Shown here: piece by piece, positions 45,201-52,351 of the stretch
How positions within the stretch are numbered: the stretch's first letter is position 1
How the letters are laid out: every line of letters starts with the position of its first letter
Source of the DNA: Desulfovibrionaceae bacterium
GTDB taxonomy: Bacteria > Desulfobacterota > Desulfovibrionia > Desulfovibrionales > Desulfovibrionaceae
DNA: 64,000 bases
NCBI GenBank assembly: GCA_910575755.1
Contig: CAJTFO010000003.1
Coordinates: 338,501-402,500 of the forward strand
Reading direction: 5' to 3'
Translations under genes and position numbers: made by a program
Notes under the pieces: generated by a model
The model's input: the letters and a program-made list of their open reading frames with translations, nothing else
What the model was told of the DNA's origin: nothing
The model's database searches: none

Positions 45201-45984
45201 CCAGCTGGGCTACATGGTGCTGGCCGTGGCCGCGGGCGGGGCGTTGGGCTATGCGGGCGGCATGCTGCACCTCATCAACCACGTCTTCTTCAAAGACCTG
45301 CTCTTCCTGATCTGCGGGGCGGTGATGTTCGCCACGCACCGGGAAAGCCTGGACGATCTGGGCGGCATAGGCCGCAAGATGCCCTTCACCCTGTGCGTGT
45401 TCGCCATCGCGGGCCTGTCCGTTGTAGGTGTGCCCCCCACCAGCGGCTTTTCTTCCAAGTGGCTGATCTACCACGCGCTGATGCAGGCCGGCCAGCCCTT
45501 CCTGGCCCTGCTTTCCCTGGTGGGCAGCGTGCTGACCCTGGCCTACATTGCCAAGTTCCTGCACGCGGCCTTCCTGGGCCAGCCCGCTCCGGATCTGGAT
45601 CATGTGCAGGAGGCCCCCAGAGTCATGCGCGTTCCCATGACCATTCTGGCCGCCGGCTGCGTACTGACGGGCGTTTTCCCCGGCCTGGCGCTCCTGCCCA
45701 TCAACAGCGTGCTGGCCGAATACGGGCTGGCTCCCCTCAATGTGGGACTTTCCGGCGTGCTTTCCGGGCCAGGCGCCTGGAACGCCACCGGCATGTTTGT
45801 CATGGCGGCCCTCGCCTTCCTGACGGGCGCATGGTTCGTGCGCCGCTTCACGCGCCTGCGTGAAATCGACGTGCATACCTGCGGCCTGCCGCCGGAAATC
45901 GCCGCCAGCCGCATGACGCCCTCCAGCATTTACGGCGACCTGACGCGCCTGCTGGGCCGGCGCGCTTCCAAGGAGAACCGCTGA
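42217..45984 (+). CDS. cooM: CooM: double antiporter-like membrane subunit of CO-type hydrogenase
   Basis: Proton or sodium-translocating subunit of a group 4 energy-converting [NiFe] hydrogenase. The 1255-residue protein contains two complex-I NuoL/M-like modules in one chain. Module 1 covers about residues 280-640, with FGVKAGLVPLHSWLPDAHP at about 418 and MKDLLFLGAGAL at about 547. Module 2 covers about 750-1130, with MKAAQLPFRIDWQMHP at about 896 and FKDLLFLICGAV at about 1025. Both keep the helix-breaking, lysine-bearing channel motifs. The size and fusion match CooM of Rhodospirillum rubrum. It is the first gene of the operon; its stop overlaps the cooK start (TGATG). Confidence 0.9.
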   Translation: MTSPLFMAGGSWLPLLLGAVLLLFATVRAVRERKDPRRLILWGALHDAGIACMALTAQTGVGLTGLWLFVLFQLSTRLLALAALARLAPAQTARFPQAPAVTLDELTGAGQRQPWIGAFFGLGLLAAVGGSPFLLPEARALIVQALLTSAPAGGMFCLLLMAAATTVFIWLYVDAVRRVWLEAPHDAQGQAPATRSAFSGLPLPLLGLGLLTAALGLLRGPLTDAVGGHFGLTVMHAPVHPAYWCFYVGAFVAGLAFLARLRAAPVIAALFPALACAAVCVVPAPPLARLFLVMIALVALVVSVYSLGYIHGERKGWYWFFLLLTFASLAGIVSTPDTAAMYGYWELMTFASYFLVVHEGRRTAYEAGLKYYVMCAGGALFMLPGLFILGVFSASPLAAFHFPLWFQTALALCLAGFGVKAGLVPLHSWLPDAHPAAPSSVSAPLSGIITKMGVFGIVSVIIMGVGQAAGEMRGLFGLSWFGAGLTGMGVATLIYGELMALRQEDIKRMLAYSTLGQIGEIALVLGLGTWLATTGALWHMFNHAIMKDLLFLGAGALIMRAGSRNLADLRGLGRQMPWTVACMAVGLVSIMGLPPFGAFYGKYLMIQAAVEANHIWLAALILAASLVGAVYYTRILKTLIFEERPNHLPRVEEAPFSMRAGLLVLAAISLLLGLFPQAIAPLALPVASLCYPPAADALKSIAAINVSWPVYVLLPVFGAMLPALFADCRKTAGWTSVGVLLLTALLVLLFGRELDTLSFCFALIVPLLGAVNMAYAVGYMEHSQSQWRFYCAFTCMCGGLIGMAASQYLLSFFLFWEIMSSWSLYMAIAHEGDKGSLREAFKYFLFNLAGAGFLFVGVCVIGPFTPFNASLLTGGVPNLSPGMAWLGMALLAAGFVMKAAQLPFRIDWQMHPALAPTPVSGYISSVLLKSALIGLIKLFMLLGGGFALAGILGNFEQSVTSTVVMWVGGITIIMAAVQALRTNGVKLIFIYSTVSQLGYMVLAVAAGGALGYAGGMLHLINHVFFKDLLFLICGAVMFATHRESLDDLGGIGRKMPFTLCVFAIAGLSVVGVPPTSGFSSKWLIYHALMQAGQPFLALLSLVGSVLTLAYIAKFLHAAFLGQPAPDLDHVQEAPRVMRVPMTILAAGCVLTGVFPGLALLPINSVLAEYGLAPLNVGLSGVLSGPGAWNATGMFVMAALAFLTGAWFVRRFTRLREIDVHTCGLPPEIAASRMTPSSIYGDLTRLLGRRASKENR

Positions 45985-46955
45985 TGAGCGACACCCTGTT
46001 TGCCATTCTGCATATGTGCATCTTTCCCGGCGGGGTTTTTGCCCTGGCTGTGGGATTCTTCTTCAAGGGCCTGGACCGGCGGGTGGAAGCCCGCCTCCAG
46101 CGCCGCGTGGGGCCGCCCCTGACGCAGCCCTGGCTGGACATGGCCAAACTGCTGACCAAGGAAACGCTGATCCCCAGAACCGCCTGCCGCCCGGCCTTTC
46201 TGCTGGCTCCGGTGTTCGGTTTTACGGGCATGGCCGTGTGCGCGGCGTTCATCCCGGTGCCGGGCGTGTTCGGCGGCCTGTTCAACATGGGCGATCTGCT
46301 GGTGATCTTCTACCTGCTGCCCATTCCGGCCATGGCTCTGATGCTGGGCGGTTCGGCTTCCAGTTCGCCTTTCGGCGCGGTGGGTTTTTCACGCGAAATG
46401 CTGCTGATGCTGGCCTATGAAACCCCTTTGCTGATGATTCTGCTGGCGGTGGCCATGCTGGTGGGCAAGGGCATTTCCGGCGGCGACTGGGGGGCGGAAT
46501 TTTCCCTGCTCAAGATTGTGGCCTGGCAGCAGCACAGCGGCTCTCTGGGCTTGAACCCGGTCATGATTCCGGCCCTGCTGGCCTACCTGATCTTTCTGCC
46601 CGGAACCATGGGCGTGGCCCCCTTTGACATTCCGGAAGCGGAAACGGAAATTATCGAAGGCCCCCTGCTGGAGTACGGCGGCCCGCTGCTGGCTCTGTTC
46701 CAGGTGGCTTCGGCCCTCAAGACCTTCGTGGTGCTGGGGCTGGGGGTGGCGCTTTTCTTTCCCGGCACTATATGTGAGTGGTGGCCGGTAAATCTGCTCT
46801 GGTTCGTGCTCAAGTGTCTGGGCCTGATGCTGGTTTCGCTGACCCTGGTCAAGTCGGCCACCGGGCGTTTCCGCATTGATCAGGCTTTCCGCTTTTATGT
46901 GACGGTGCCCACGGCGCTTGCGCTGTGCAGTCTGATCCTGGTCTGGGTGATGTAA
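45984..46955 (+). CDS. cooK: CooK: NuoH-like membrane subunit
   Basis: A 323-residue membrane protein of the NuoH/EchB/HyfC family that connects the hydrophilic hydrogenase to the ion-pumping subunit. About eight membrane segments are visible. Family motifs are GLDRRVEARLQRRVGPPLTQPWLDMAK near the N-terminus (conserved loop; first 20 residues GLDRRVEARLQRRVGPPLTQ) and PFDIPEAETEIIEGPLLEYG (residues near 213-232). The start overlaps the cooM stop by one base and AAGGAG precedes it. Confidence 0.9.
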   Translation: MSDTLFAILHMCIFPGGVFALAVGFFFKGLDRRVEARLQRRVGPPLTQPWLDMAKLLTKETLIPRTACRPAFLLAPVFGFTGMAVCAAFIPVPGVFGGLFNMGDLLVIFYLLPIPAMALMLGGSASSSPFGAVGFSREMLLMLAYETPLLMILLAVAMLVGKGISGGDWGAEFSLLKIVAWQQHSGSLGLNPVMIPALLAYLIFLPGTMGVAPFDIPEAETEIIEGPLLEYGGPLLALFQVASALKTFVVLGLGVALFFPGTICEWWPVNLLWFVLKCLGLMLVSLTLVKSATGRFRIDQAFRFYVTVPTALALCSLILVWVM

Positions 46956-46965
46956 GGAGGCCGCT

Positions 46966-47415
46966 GTGGCTTTGGACAACATGCTCAAAAAACTTTCCGT
47001 GCGCTCGCCGTGGCTGTTCCGGATCAATGCCGGTTCCTGCAACGGGTGCGACGTGGAGCTGGCCACCACGGCCTGTATTCCGCGCTACGACGTGGAACGC
47101 CTGGGCTGTAAATACTGCGGCAGCCCCCGGCACGCGGATATTGTGCTGATCACCGGCCCGCTGACCACCAGGGTGCGTGACCGCGTGCTCCGGGTCTGGC
47201 ATGAAATTCCCGAACCCAAGGTAACTGTGGCCGTGGGCATCTGTCCCATTTCCGGCGGCGTATTCCGCGAGGGCTACTCCATTGAAGGGCCCCTGGATCG
47301 TTATCTGCCGGTGGACGTCAATGTGCCCGGCTGCCCGCCGCGTCCCCAGGCCATTCTGGAAGGCGTGGTGCTGGCCCGCTCCATCTGGCTCAAAAAACTG
47401 GGGCTGGAGGAATAA
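46966..47415 (+). CDS. cooL: CooL: hydrogenase small subunit (NuoB-like)
   Basis: Small subunit carrying the proximal [4Fe-4S] cluster next to the NiFe site. The 149-residue protein has the ligands in GSCNGCDVELATTACIPRY (CxxC), GICPISGGVF and VPGCPPRPQAIL, as in NuoB. The start is GTG 46966 with AAGGAGG five bases upstream. The end of the gene (LEE, stop) supplies the GGAGG for the next small gene. Confidence 0.92.
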   Translation: MALDNMLKKLSVRSPWLFRINAGSCNGCDVELATTACIPRYDVERLGCKYCGSPRHADIVLITGPLTTRVRDRVLRVWHEIPEPKVTVAVGICPISGGVFREGYSIEGPLDRYLPVDVNVPGCPPRPQAILEGVVLARSIWLKKLGLEE

Positions 47416-47577
47416 ATGACCGCGCTGTGGCACGCTTTGCGCAAGGTTTGCGCGCGCCTGCGGGCGGCGTCGGCCGACAGCGGGCATACCTGCCTGCGTT
47501 GCGGCGTGTGCCATCATGTGTGCGGCCTGCTGGGGCGGCAAAAGTCCCGTAACGACGCCAAGGTTCTGGAGGAATAA
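47416..47577 (+). CDS. Small CxxCxxCxxxC protein between cooL and cooX
   Basis: A 53-codon gene starting directly after the cooL stop (ATG 47416-47418) with GGAGG five bases upstream, and ending one base before the cooX ATG. The product has a basic amphipathic N-terminus (WHALRKVCARLRAA). It also has one cluster-type motif, CLRCGVCHHVCG (C26, C29, C32, C36), able to hold one [4Fe-4S] cluster or zinc. It is shorter than usual annotation cut-offs. Position and perfect coupling suggest a real, translated subunit or assembly factor. It could instead be a relic of a duplicated ferredoxin domain. I know of no named homologue. Confidence 0.7.
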   Translation: MTALWHALRKVCARLRAASADSGHTCLRCGVCHHVCGLLGRQKSRNDAKVLEE

Positions 47578-47578
47578 T

Positions 47579-48157
47579 ATGGCGGGCTTTCTGAAAGTTC
47601 TGTTCCGCAATCTGCTGGAGGGCCCGAGTACCGATCCCTTCCCGCTGGGCGAAACCTTCACTCCGGCACGCCTGCGCGGTCGGGCCAAAGTGGACCCCAA
47701 CCTCTGCGTGGGTTGCGGCGTCTGCCGGCACGTCTGCGCGGCCGGGGCCATCAATATCAGCCAACTGCCGGACGGCAGCGGCTACACCATTACCATCTGG
47801 CAGAATTCCTGCTGTCTGTGCGCTTCCTGCCGGCATTACTGCCCCACCGGGGCCATGAGCATCAGCGACGACTGGCATTCGGCCCATCCAGAAGAGGACA
47901 AATTCGACCGCCTGGAGCAGCATACCATCAAGTATGAGCCCTGCGCCCACTGCGGCACGCTGATACGCCCCATTCCGGCGCATCTGGCAAAGCGCCTTTA
48001 CGCCAAAAATCCGGACATCGACCCGGAGCTGATCCGCCATCTTTGTCCCAAATGTCGCCAGATTGAGGACGCCAAACGTAACGCCTGCCTGCTGCCCCCG
48101 CCTTCGCAGGAGAAGCCGGAAGAACGCGTGACTTCAGCCGCGCCCACCAGGGAATAA
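47579..48157 (+). CDS. cooX: CooX: two-[4Fe-4S] ferredoxin-like subunit
   Basis: NuoI/EchF-like electron-transfer subunit that links CooF to the small subunit CooL. The 192-residue protein has two cluster motifs: CVGCGVCRHVCAAGAINI and CCLCASCRHYCPTGAMSI. A C-terminal CAHCG...CPKC pair follows that may form a zinc ribbon. The start ATG 47579 has GGAGG six bases upstream, in the end of the small preceding gene. Confidence 0.9.
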   Translation: MAGFLKVLFRNLLEGPSTDPFPLGETFTPARLRGRAKVDPNLCVGCGVCRHVCAAGAINISQLPDGSGYTITIWQNSCCLCASCRHYCPTGAMSISDDWHSAHPEEDKFDRLEQHTIKYEPCAHCGTLIRPIPAHLAKRLYAKNPDIDPELIRHLCPKCRQIEDAKRNACLLPPPSQEKPEERVTSAAPTRE

Positions 48158-48187
48158 GGGACGAGCGGAAACCACAAAGGATACGCC

Positions 48188-48724
48188 ATGCAAGACATCA
48201 TCCCGGGCGACGCGCGGATCATTGAGGGCATTACGCCCTGCTGCACCGAAAGCGACGCCATTCATCACAGCATCGACACTTACGGCAACGCCTTTCACTG
48301 GTTCCGGCTGGATACGCCGCGCCTGCTGACGCAGGCCGCCGCCGTTCTGCACACGGCCGGAGCCCGTCTGGCCATGGTGACAGCTTACAACCGCCGTCAG
48401 TTGAGCGAACCCATGCAGGAAATCTGCTACCATTTCGAGGCAAAAGGCACTGTTTACAACCTTACGGTGACGCTCAACGGCCAATGGCCCACCGTGCCTT
48501 CCATCACCCCGCTGTTTGCCAATGCCGACTGGCACGAACGTGAAATGATGGAGCTGTACGGCATTCAGGTCACGGATCATCCCAATCCGCGTCGTCTCTT
48601 TCTGGACGAGGAGCTGGACGCGGGCATTCTCAACGAGGCCGTGCCCCTGTCCATCATGATGAACGGGGCCTGCACCACGGATCTCTGGGAACGCATTTTG
48701 AAAGACAAGGAGAAGCGGCCATGA
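48188..48724 (+). CDS. cooU: CooU: NuoC-like subunit
   Basis: A 178-residue hydrophilic subunit of the 30-kDa complex-I (NuoC) family. It carries the signature DWHEREMMELYGIQVTDHPN followed by RRLFLDEEL. It has no cofactor ligands; in this complex it supports the large subunit. AAAGGA precedes the ATG. Its stop overlaps the cooH ATG (ATGA), so the two are coupled. Confidence 0.9.
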   Translation: MQDIIPGDARIIEGITPCCTESDAIHHSIDTYGNAFHWFRLDTPRLLTQAAAVLHTAGARLAMVTAYNRRQLSEPMQEICYHFEAKGTVYNLTVTLNGQWPTVPSITPLFANADWHEREMMELYGIQVTDHPNPRRLFLDEELDAGILNEAVPLSIMMNGACTTDLWERILKDKEKRP

Positions 48725-49803
48725 GCAGCACCTTCACCATGCCTCTGGGGCCGGTGCATGTCGCCCTGGAGGAGCCGGTCTACTTCAATCTCACGGTGGA
48801 AGGCGAAACGGTGCGGCGCGTGGACCTGACCTCGGGCCATGTGCATCGCGGCATGGAGGCCATGGCCACCCAGCGCAACCTGATCATGAACACCACGCTT
48901 ACCGAGCGGGTCTGTTCTCTTTGCTCCAACAGCCATTCCTTCACCTACTGCATGTCCGTGGAAAACGTGCTGGGCATCGTCATTCCCGAGCGGGCGCGCT
49001 ATCTGCGGGTGCTGGCCGAAGAAATCAAGCGCGTGGCCTCGCACCTGTTCAACACCGCCATACAGGCCCATATCATCGGCTTCAAGTCCCTGTTCATGCA
49101 CGTCATGGAAGTGCGCGAAATGATGCAGGACGTGAAGGAAACCGTGTACGGCAACCGCATGAATCTGGCCTCCAACTGCATTGGCGGGGTCAAATGCGAT
49201 GTGGACCGCAAACTGCTGGGCTACATTCGCGACATGGTTGCCAAGATGGAACCGGCAGTGGATGAAATTCGTGAAATTTACGCCGCCAACAGCATGGTGC
49301 TGGCCCGCACCAAAGGCATGGGGCTGCTGCCCAGGGCCGACGCCCTGCGCCTGGGCGTGGTGGGCCCGGTGGCGCGCGGTTCCGGCATACATATTGACGT
49401 GCGCAAGGACTCCCCTTACGCCGCCTATCCCGAGCTGGAATTTGAAAGCATTGTGGCTGACGGTTGCGACATCCACGCCAGAACCATGGTGCGCCTGAAC
49501 GAAATTTTTGAATCCTTCAAACTGATCCGCCAGTGCTGCGACCGCGTGCCCGACGGCCCGGTGACCGCGCCCATGCGCCAGATCCGCACGGCCGAGGCCT
49601 GCGCCCGCACTGAAGCGCCGCGCGGCGAGGTGTTTTACTATATTCGCACCAACGGCACGGACATGCCCGCGCGGCTCAAGTGGCGCGTGCCTTCGTACAT
49701 GAACTGGGAGGCTCTGGGCGTCATGATGCGCGACTGCAAGGTGGCGGATGTGGCGCTGATCACCAACAGCATTGACCCCTGCGTTTCCTGCACGGAGCGG
49801 TAA
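48721..49803 (+). CDS. cooH: CooH: NiFe hydrogenase large subunit
   Basis: Catalytic subunit with the NiFe site, related to NuoD. The 360-residue protein has the N-terminal nickel motif RVCSLCSNSHSFTYC (CxxCxxxH) and the C-terminal DPCVSCTER. It ends directly after this motif, so it lacks the C-terminal peptide that most NiFe hydrogenases have cleaved off; no maturation protease should be needed. It is followed 7 nt later by hypA. Confidence 0.94.
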   Translation: MSSTFTMPLGPVHVALEEPVYFNLTVEGETVRRVDLTSGHVHRGMEAMATQRNLIMNTTLTERVCSLCSNSHSFTYCMSVENVLGIVIPERARYLRVLAEEIKRVASHLFNTAIQAHIIGFKSLFMHVMEVREMMQDVKETVYGNRMNLASNCIGGVKCDVDRKLLGYIRDMVAKMEPAVDEIREIYAANSMVLARTKGMGLLPRADALRLGVVGPVARGSGIHIDVRKDSPYAAYPELEFESIVADGCDIHARTMVRLNEIFESFKLIRQCCDRVPDGPVTAPMRQIRTAEACARTEAPRGEVFYYIRTNGTDMPARLKWRVPSYMNWEALGVMMRDCKVADVALITNSIDPCVSCTER

Positions 49804-49810
49804 GGGGCGC

Positions 49811-50194
49811 ATGCACGAGGCCAGCTTGGTTCAGGGCCTTCTGGACATAGCCCTGAACGCCGTGAGGGAGCACAATGAGGCCCATCCCGGCAACCGTGTC
49901 ACGCGGATTCAGGAAATTGTCTGTGAGCTTGGGCTGTTAGCCTGTGTGGAAGCCCGAACCCTGACCGCCTGCTTTGAACTGTTTGCCGAAGGCACGCTGG
50001 CCGGGGGCGCGACGCTCACACTGAACACGGCTCCCCTGGCCTGCCGTTGCGAAAGCTGCGGCCACGCTTTCAGTCTGACGCAACGCCGCTTTGTCTGTCC
50101 GGCCTGCGGCGGCGAAAACATCCATTTCAGCGGAGGGCACGGGCTTACGCTCCAGTCCCTGCGCGTTGAATCCGAGGAAAGGGACCATGATTGA
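49811..50194 (+). CDS. hypA: Hydrogenase nickel incorporation protein HypA
   Basis: Nickel chaperone for hydrogenase maturation. The 127-residue protein has the N-terminal nickel-binding MHE and a structural zinc site made by CESCGHAF and CPACGGEN. The start ATG 49811 gives the required N-terminal MHE. It lies in the coo operon, as in D. vulgaris, and overlaps cooF by 8 nt. Other hyp genes are elsewhere. Confidence 0.93.
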   Translation: MHEASLVQGLLDIALNAVREHNEAHPGNRVTRIQEIVCELGLLACVEARTLTACFELFAEGTLAGGATLTLNTAPLACRCESCGHAFSLTQRRFVCPACGGENIHFSGGHGLTLQSLRVESEERDHD

Positions 50195-50777
50195 ACATAT
50201 TCAGGTCGTACCCGACAAGTGCCGCGCCTGCCGCCGTTGTGAAGTGGCCTGCATTGCCGCCCACCACGGCATGTCCTTCAAGGAGGCCATGAAGCACCGC
50301 GATGTGCTGGTGTCGCGCGTGCAGGTGGTCAAGGCCGAGGGCTTCAAAACCACGGTGCGTTGCCATCAGTGCGATCCCGCGCCCTGCTGCAATGTCTGCC
50401 CCACCAACGCGCTGCAACAGGAGGAGGACGGCCGCATCACCATGCGCGTGCAATTATGCGTGGCCTGTAAAATGTGCATTGCGGCCTGCCCCTATGGCAC
50501 CATTTCTCTGGATACCATCGGCATGCCCGATATGAGCGGCGAGGACGCGGAAACCATCGCTCAGCGCGCCCGCCGGGAAGTGGCCGTGCGTTGCGACATG
50601 TGCCATGCCTGGCGCGAGGAGAACGGCAAAAAGATCACCGCCTGCATGGAGGCCTGCCCGGCGCGCGCCCTGTCCATGGTGCAGCCGGACGGCACCGTGG
50701 TGGAAGCGCCGCAGCCCGAAAAAAAGCCCGTTGCGCAAGCCCGGGAGAACCCCACGGCAGAACAGCCGGCGGAATAG
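50187..50777 (+). CDS. cooF: CooF-like polyferredoxin electron carrier
   Basis: A 196-residue iron-sulfur protein with four [4Fe-4S] motifs: CRACRRCEVAC, CHQCDPAPCCNVC, CVACKMCIAACPYG and CDMCHAWREENGKKITACME followed by ACPARAL. This matches CooF, which passes electrons from CO dehydrogenase to the hydrogenase. Similar HycB/HydN proteins pair with formate dehydrogenase. The ATG lies inside the end of hypA. It is the last gene of the operon. No cooS is in the window, so its electron donor cannot be fixed here. Confidence 0.88.
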   Translation: MIEHIQVVPDKCRACRRCEVACIAAHHGMSFKEAMKHRDVLVSRVQVVKAEGFKTTVRCHQCDPAPCCNVCPTNALQQEEDGRITMRVQLCVACKMCIAACPYGTISLDTIGMPDMSGEDAETIAQRARREVAVRCDMCHAWREENGKKITACMEACPARALSMVQPDGTVVEAPQPEKKPVAQARENPTAEQPAE

Positions 50778-50861
50778 CCAGCACAGACCGCTTGCCGCCT
50801 TGAGCGCCTGCAACGCGTATGCGCGGGGCTTTCAGGCAGAACCTGTCAGCGCGCGTCTGAT

Positions 50862-51644
50862 TTACTGCGACGCGTCGTCCTGCGCGGCGTCATTCCGTTT
50901 CTGCGGCAGGCTGTTTTTGTCCATCTGCCAGCGGGTCAGAGCATTGAAAATGCAGCGGCGCGCGTCCCTGGTCAGGCCGTAAAGACCGGCCAGCGTTGCA
51001 GACATGGCGCTGCGCGCGGTGTGTCCGGCCGAGGGGCAGGCATTGGCCCAGACCGGCAGTTCCCACTGTCTGGCGGCCTTCAGAATGTATTTCTTCTCCA
51101 CCAGAAGCAAAGGACGGATCAGACGCAAGCCGCCGTTGAAAAAGGGTTCGCACATGCTCATGCCGTCCACCCTGCCGTTGCGGCAGAGATTCATGAAGAA
51201 GGTCTCCACCAGGTCTTCGGCGTTGTGCCCCAGCGCCAGATGCGTCAGGCCATAGCGCGCGCAAAGCTCGAAAAGGCGCTTGCGCCGCAGCCAGGCGCAA
51301 CGAAAGCAGGGCGAGCGGCGCAGATTTTCTTCTGAATGGGCTTGCGGCCCGAACTCAGTCACCTCCAGATGGGCGGCGATGCCCTCACGGGTCAGCCAGG
51401 GCAGAAGAGCCGCGTGGCTGCGCGGGTCAAAGCCGGGATTGAGATGCAGGGCCATAAGCTCAAAGTGAAAGGGCACTATGCCCTGACGGATTTTCAGGCT
51501 CTTGAGCAGCACGAAACTGTCCACCCCGCCGGACACGGCCACTCCCACCCGGCAGCCTGGCCAGAGCATGCCGGTTTTCTGCATGGCCTTGCCCGCGCTT
51601 TTGATGCAGACCTCCTGAGCGAAAGAGCGCTTTTCCCGGCTCAT
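50862..51644 (-). CDS. TtcA-like PP-loop ATPase (tRNA thiolation family)
   Basis: A 260-residue N-type ATP-pyrophosphatase protein of the TtcA/TilS superfamily. The P-loop is GVAVSGGVDSFVLL (SGGVDS at 38-43). A CxxC pair lies in SPCFRCAWLRRKRLFE, and GHNAEDLVETFFMNL is the family motif. TtcA makes 2-thiocytidine at tRNA position 32 with an iron-sulfur cluster; the third TtcA cysteine may be in ANACPSAGHT. ATG 51644 is chosen over the long open extension to 51719. It is convergent with the coo operon and divergent from rpoZ. Confidence 0.82.
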   Translation of the reverse strand: MSREKRSFAQEVCIKSAGKAMQKTGMLWPGCRVGVAVSGGVDSFVLLKSLKIRQGIVPFHFELMALHLNPGFDPRSHAALLPWLTREGIAAHLEVTEFGPQAHSEENLRRSPCFRCAWLRRKRLFELCARYGLTHLALGHNAEDLVETFFMNLCRNGRVDGMSMCEPFFNGGLRLIRPLLLVEKKYILKAARQWELPVWANACPSAGHTARSAMSATLAGLYGLTRDARRCIFNALTRWQMDKNSLPQKRNDAAQDDASQ

Positions 51645-52001
51645 GGACGGTTCTCCCGCGGCCCGGACATACGCCGGACGGTTTGCGGAACCCGTTTTGC
51701 CGCCGCGGCTTCGGCGCACCGCGCAGCGCGGGCGGCAGCGACCGCCGGACAGGGGACGGCAACGGACAGACAGACGGCAGGCATGGTCCCTCCCGAAGCG
51801 CGCCGGACAAGGCCGGCGGCCAATGGTTCTTGACAGGTTTCGTCCTTCCCTCTATCATATCTTATTTCAGCAGGTAAAGTTCTGTATTCAGGCGCATCCG
51901 CACGCCCGCCCTCTTCACAACAGGCCGGGCGGCATTATTTTTCAAACGGATTTCCCGGAACGGAGGTCGGCGCGTCAGGGCCGGCCACACACGGAGGCAG
52001 C
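51645..52001 (+). other. Intergenic region between the TtcA-like gene and rpoZ
   Basis: 357 nt with no gene seen. The rpoZ promoter lies at 51830-51858 and GGAGG lies four bases before the rpoZ start. The first part is very GC-rich and encodes nothing recognisable on either strand. Confidence 0.6.
51830..51858 (+). promoter_or_regulatory. Sigma-70 promoter of rpoZ-dnaJ
   Basis: Consensus TTGACA (51830-51835) and TATCAT (51853-51858) with a 17-bp spacer. A start near 51865 leaves a leader of about 137 nt. Confidence 0.75.
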
Positions 52002-52241
52002 ATGGCCCGTATTACTGTGGAAGATTGTCAGGAACGCGTGGACAACCGTTTTCTGCTGGTGCAGATGGCCATCAAGCGCGTGCACCAGTACCGCGAAGGC
52101 TATGAAGCCCTGGTGGAAACGCGCAACAAGGAAGTTGTCACCGCCCTGCGCGAAATTGCGGCCGGCAAGGTCATGCCGGACGACAAGAGCCTGTACACCC
52201 CTCTGCCCCAGGGGCGGGAAGCGCCCAATAACGAGGGCTAG
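52002..52241 (+). CDS. rpoZ: RNA polymerase omega subunit
   Basis: Small subunit that helps fold and hold beta-prime in RNA polymerase. The 79-residue protein has the conserved MARITVEDC start, [14 protein letters not shown] and the [13 protein letters not shown] helix. GGAGG lies four bases before the ATG. dnaJ follows 110 nt later, after a strong hairpin. Confidence 0.95.
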   Translation: MARITVEDCQERVDNRFLLVQMAIKRVHQYREGYEALVETRNKEVVTALREIAAGKVMPDDKSLYTPLPQGREAPNNEG

Positions 52242-52263
52242 CGGGGCGCTTCCGCGAGTCATC

Positions 52264-52297
52264 CTGTCCCCCGGCCCGTGCGCGGATCGGGGGACAG
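52264..52297 (+). promoter_or_regulatory. Strong hairpin between rpoZ and dnaJ
   Basis: A perfect 10-bp stem CTGTCCCCCG/CGGGGGACAG with a 14-nt loop and no T-run. It could be a processing or attenuation site that sets the rpoZ:dnaJ ratio. No CIRCE heat-shock operator was seen. Confidence 0.55.
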
Positions 52298-52351
52298 ACG
52301 TCAGCATGGGCGTTCCCGCCCGCCCGTACACACGCAACAGCACCGAAAATC

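Noticed and set aside
44089..45876. 595-codon frame antisense to cooM
   Set aside because: Shadow of hydrophobic codons read on the other strand; no domain, no ribosome binding site.
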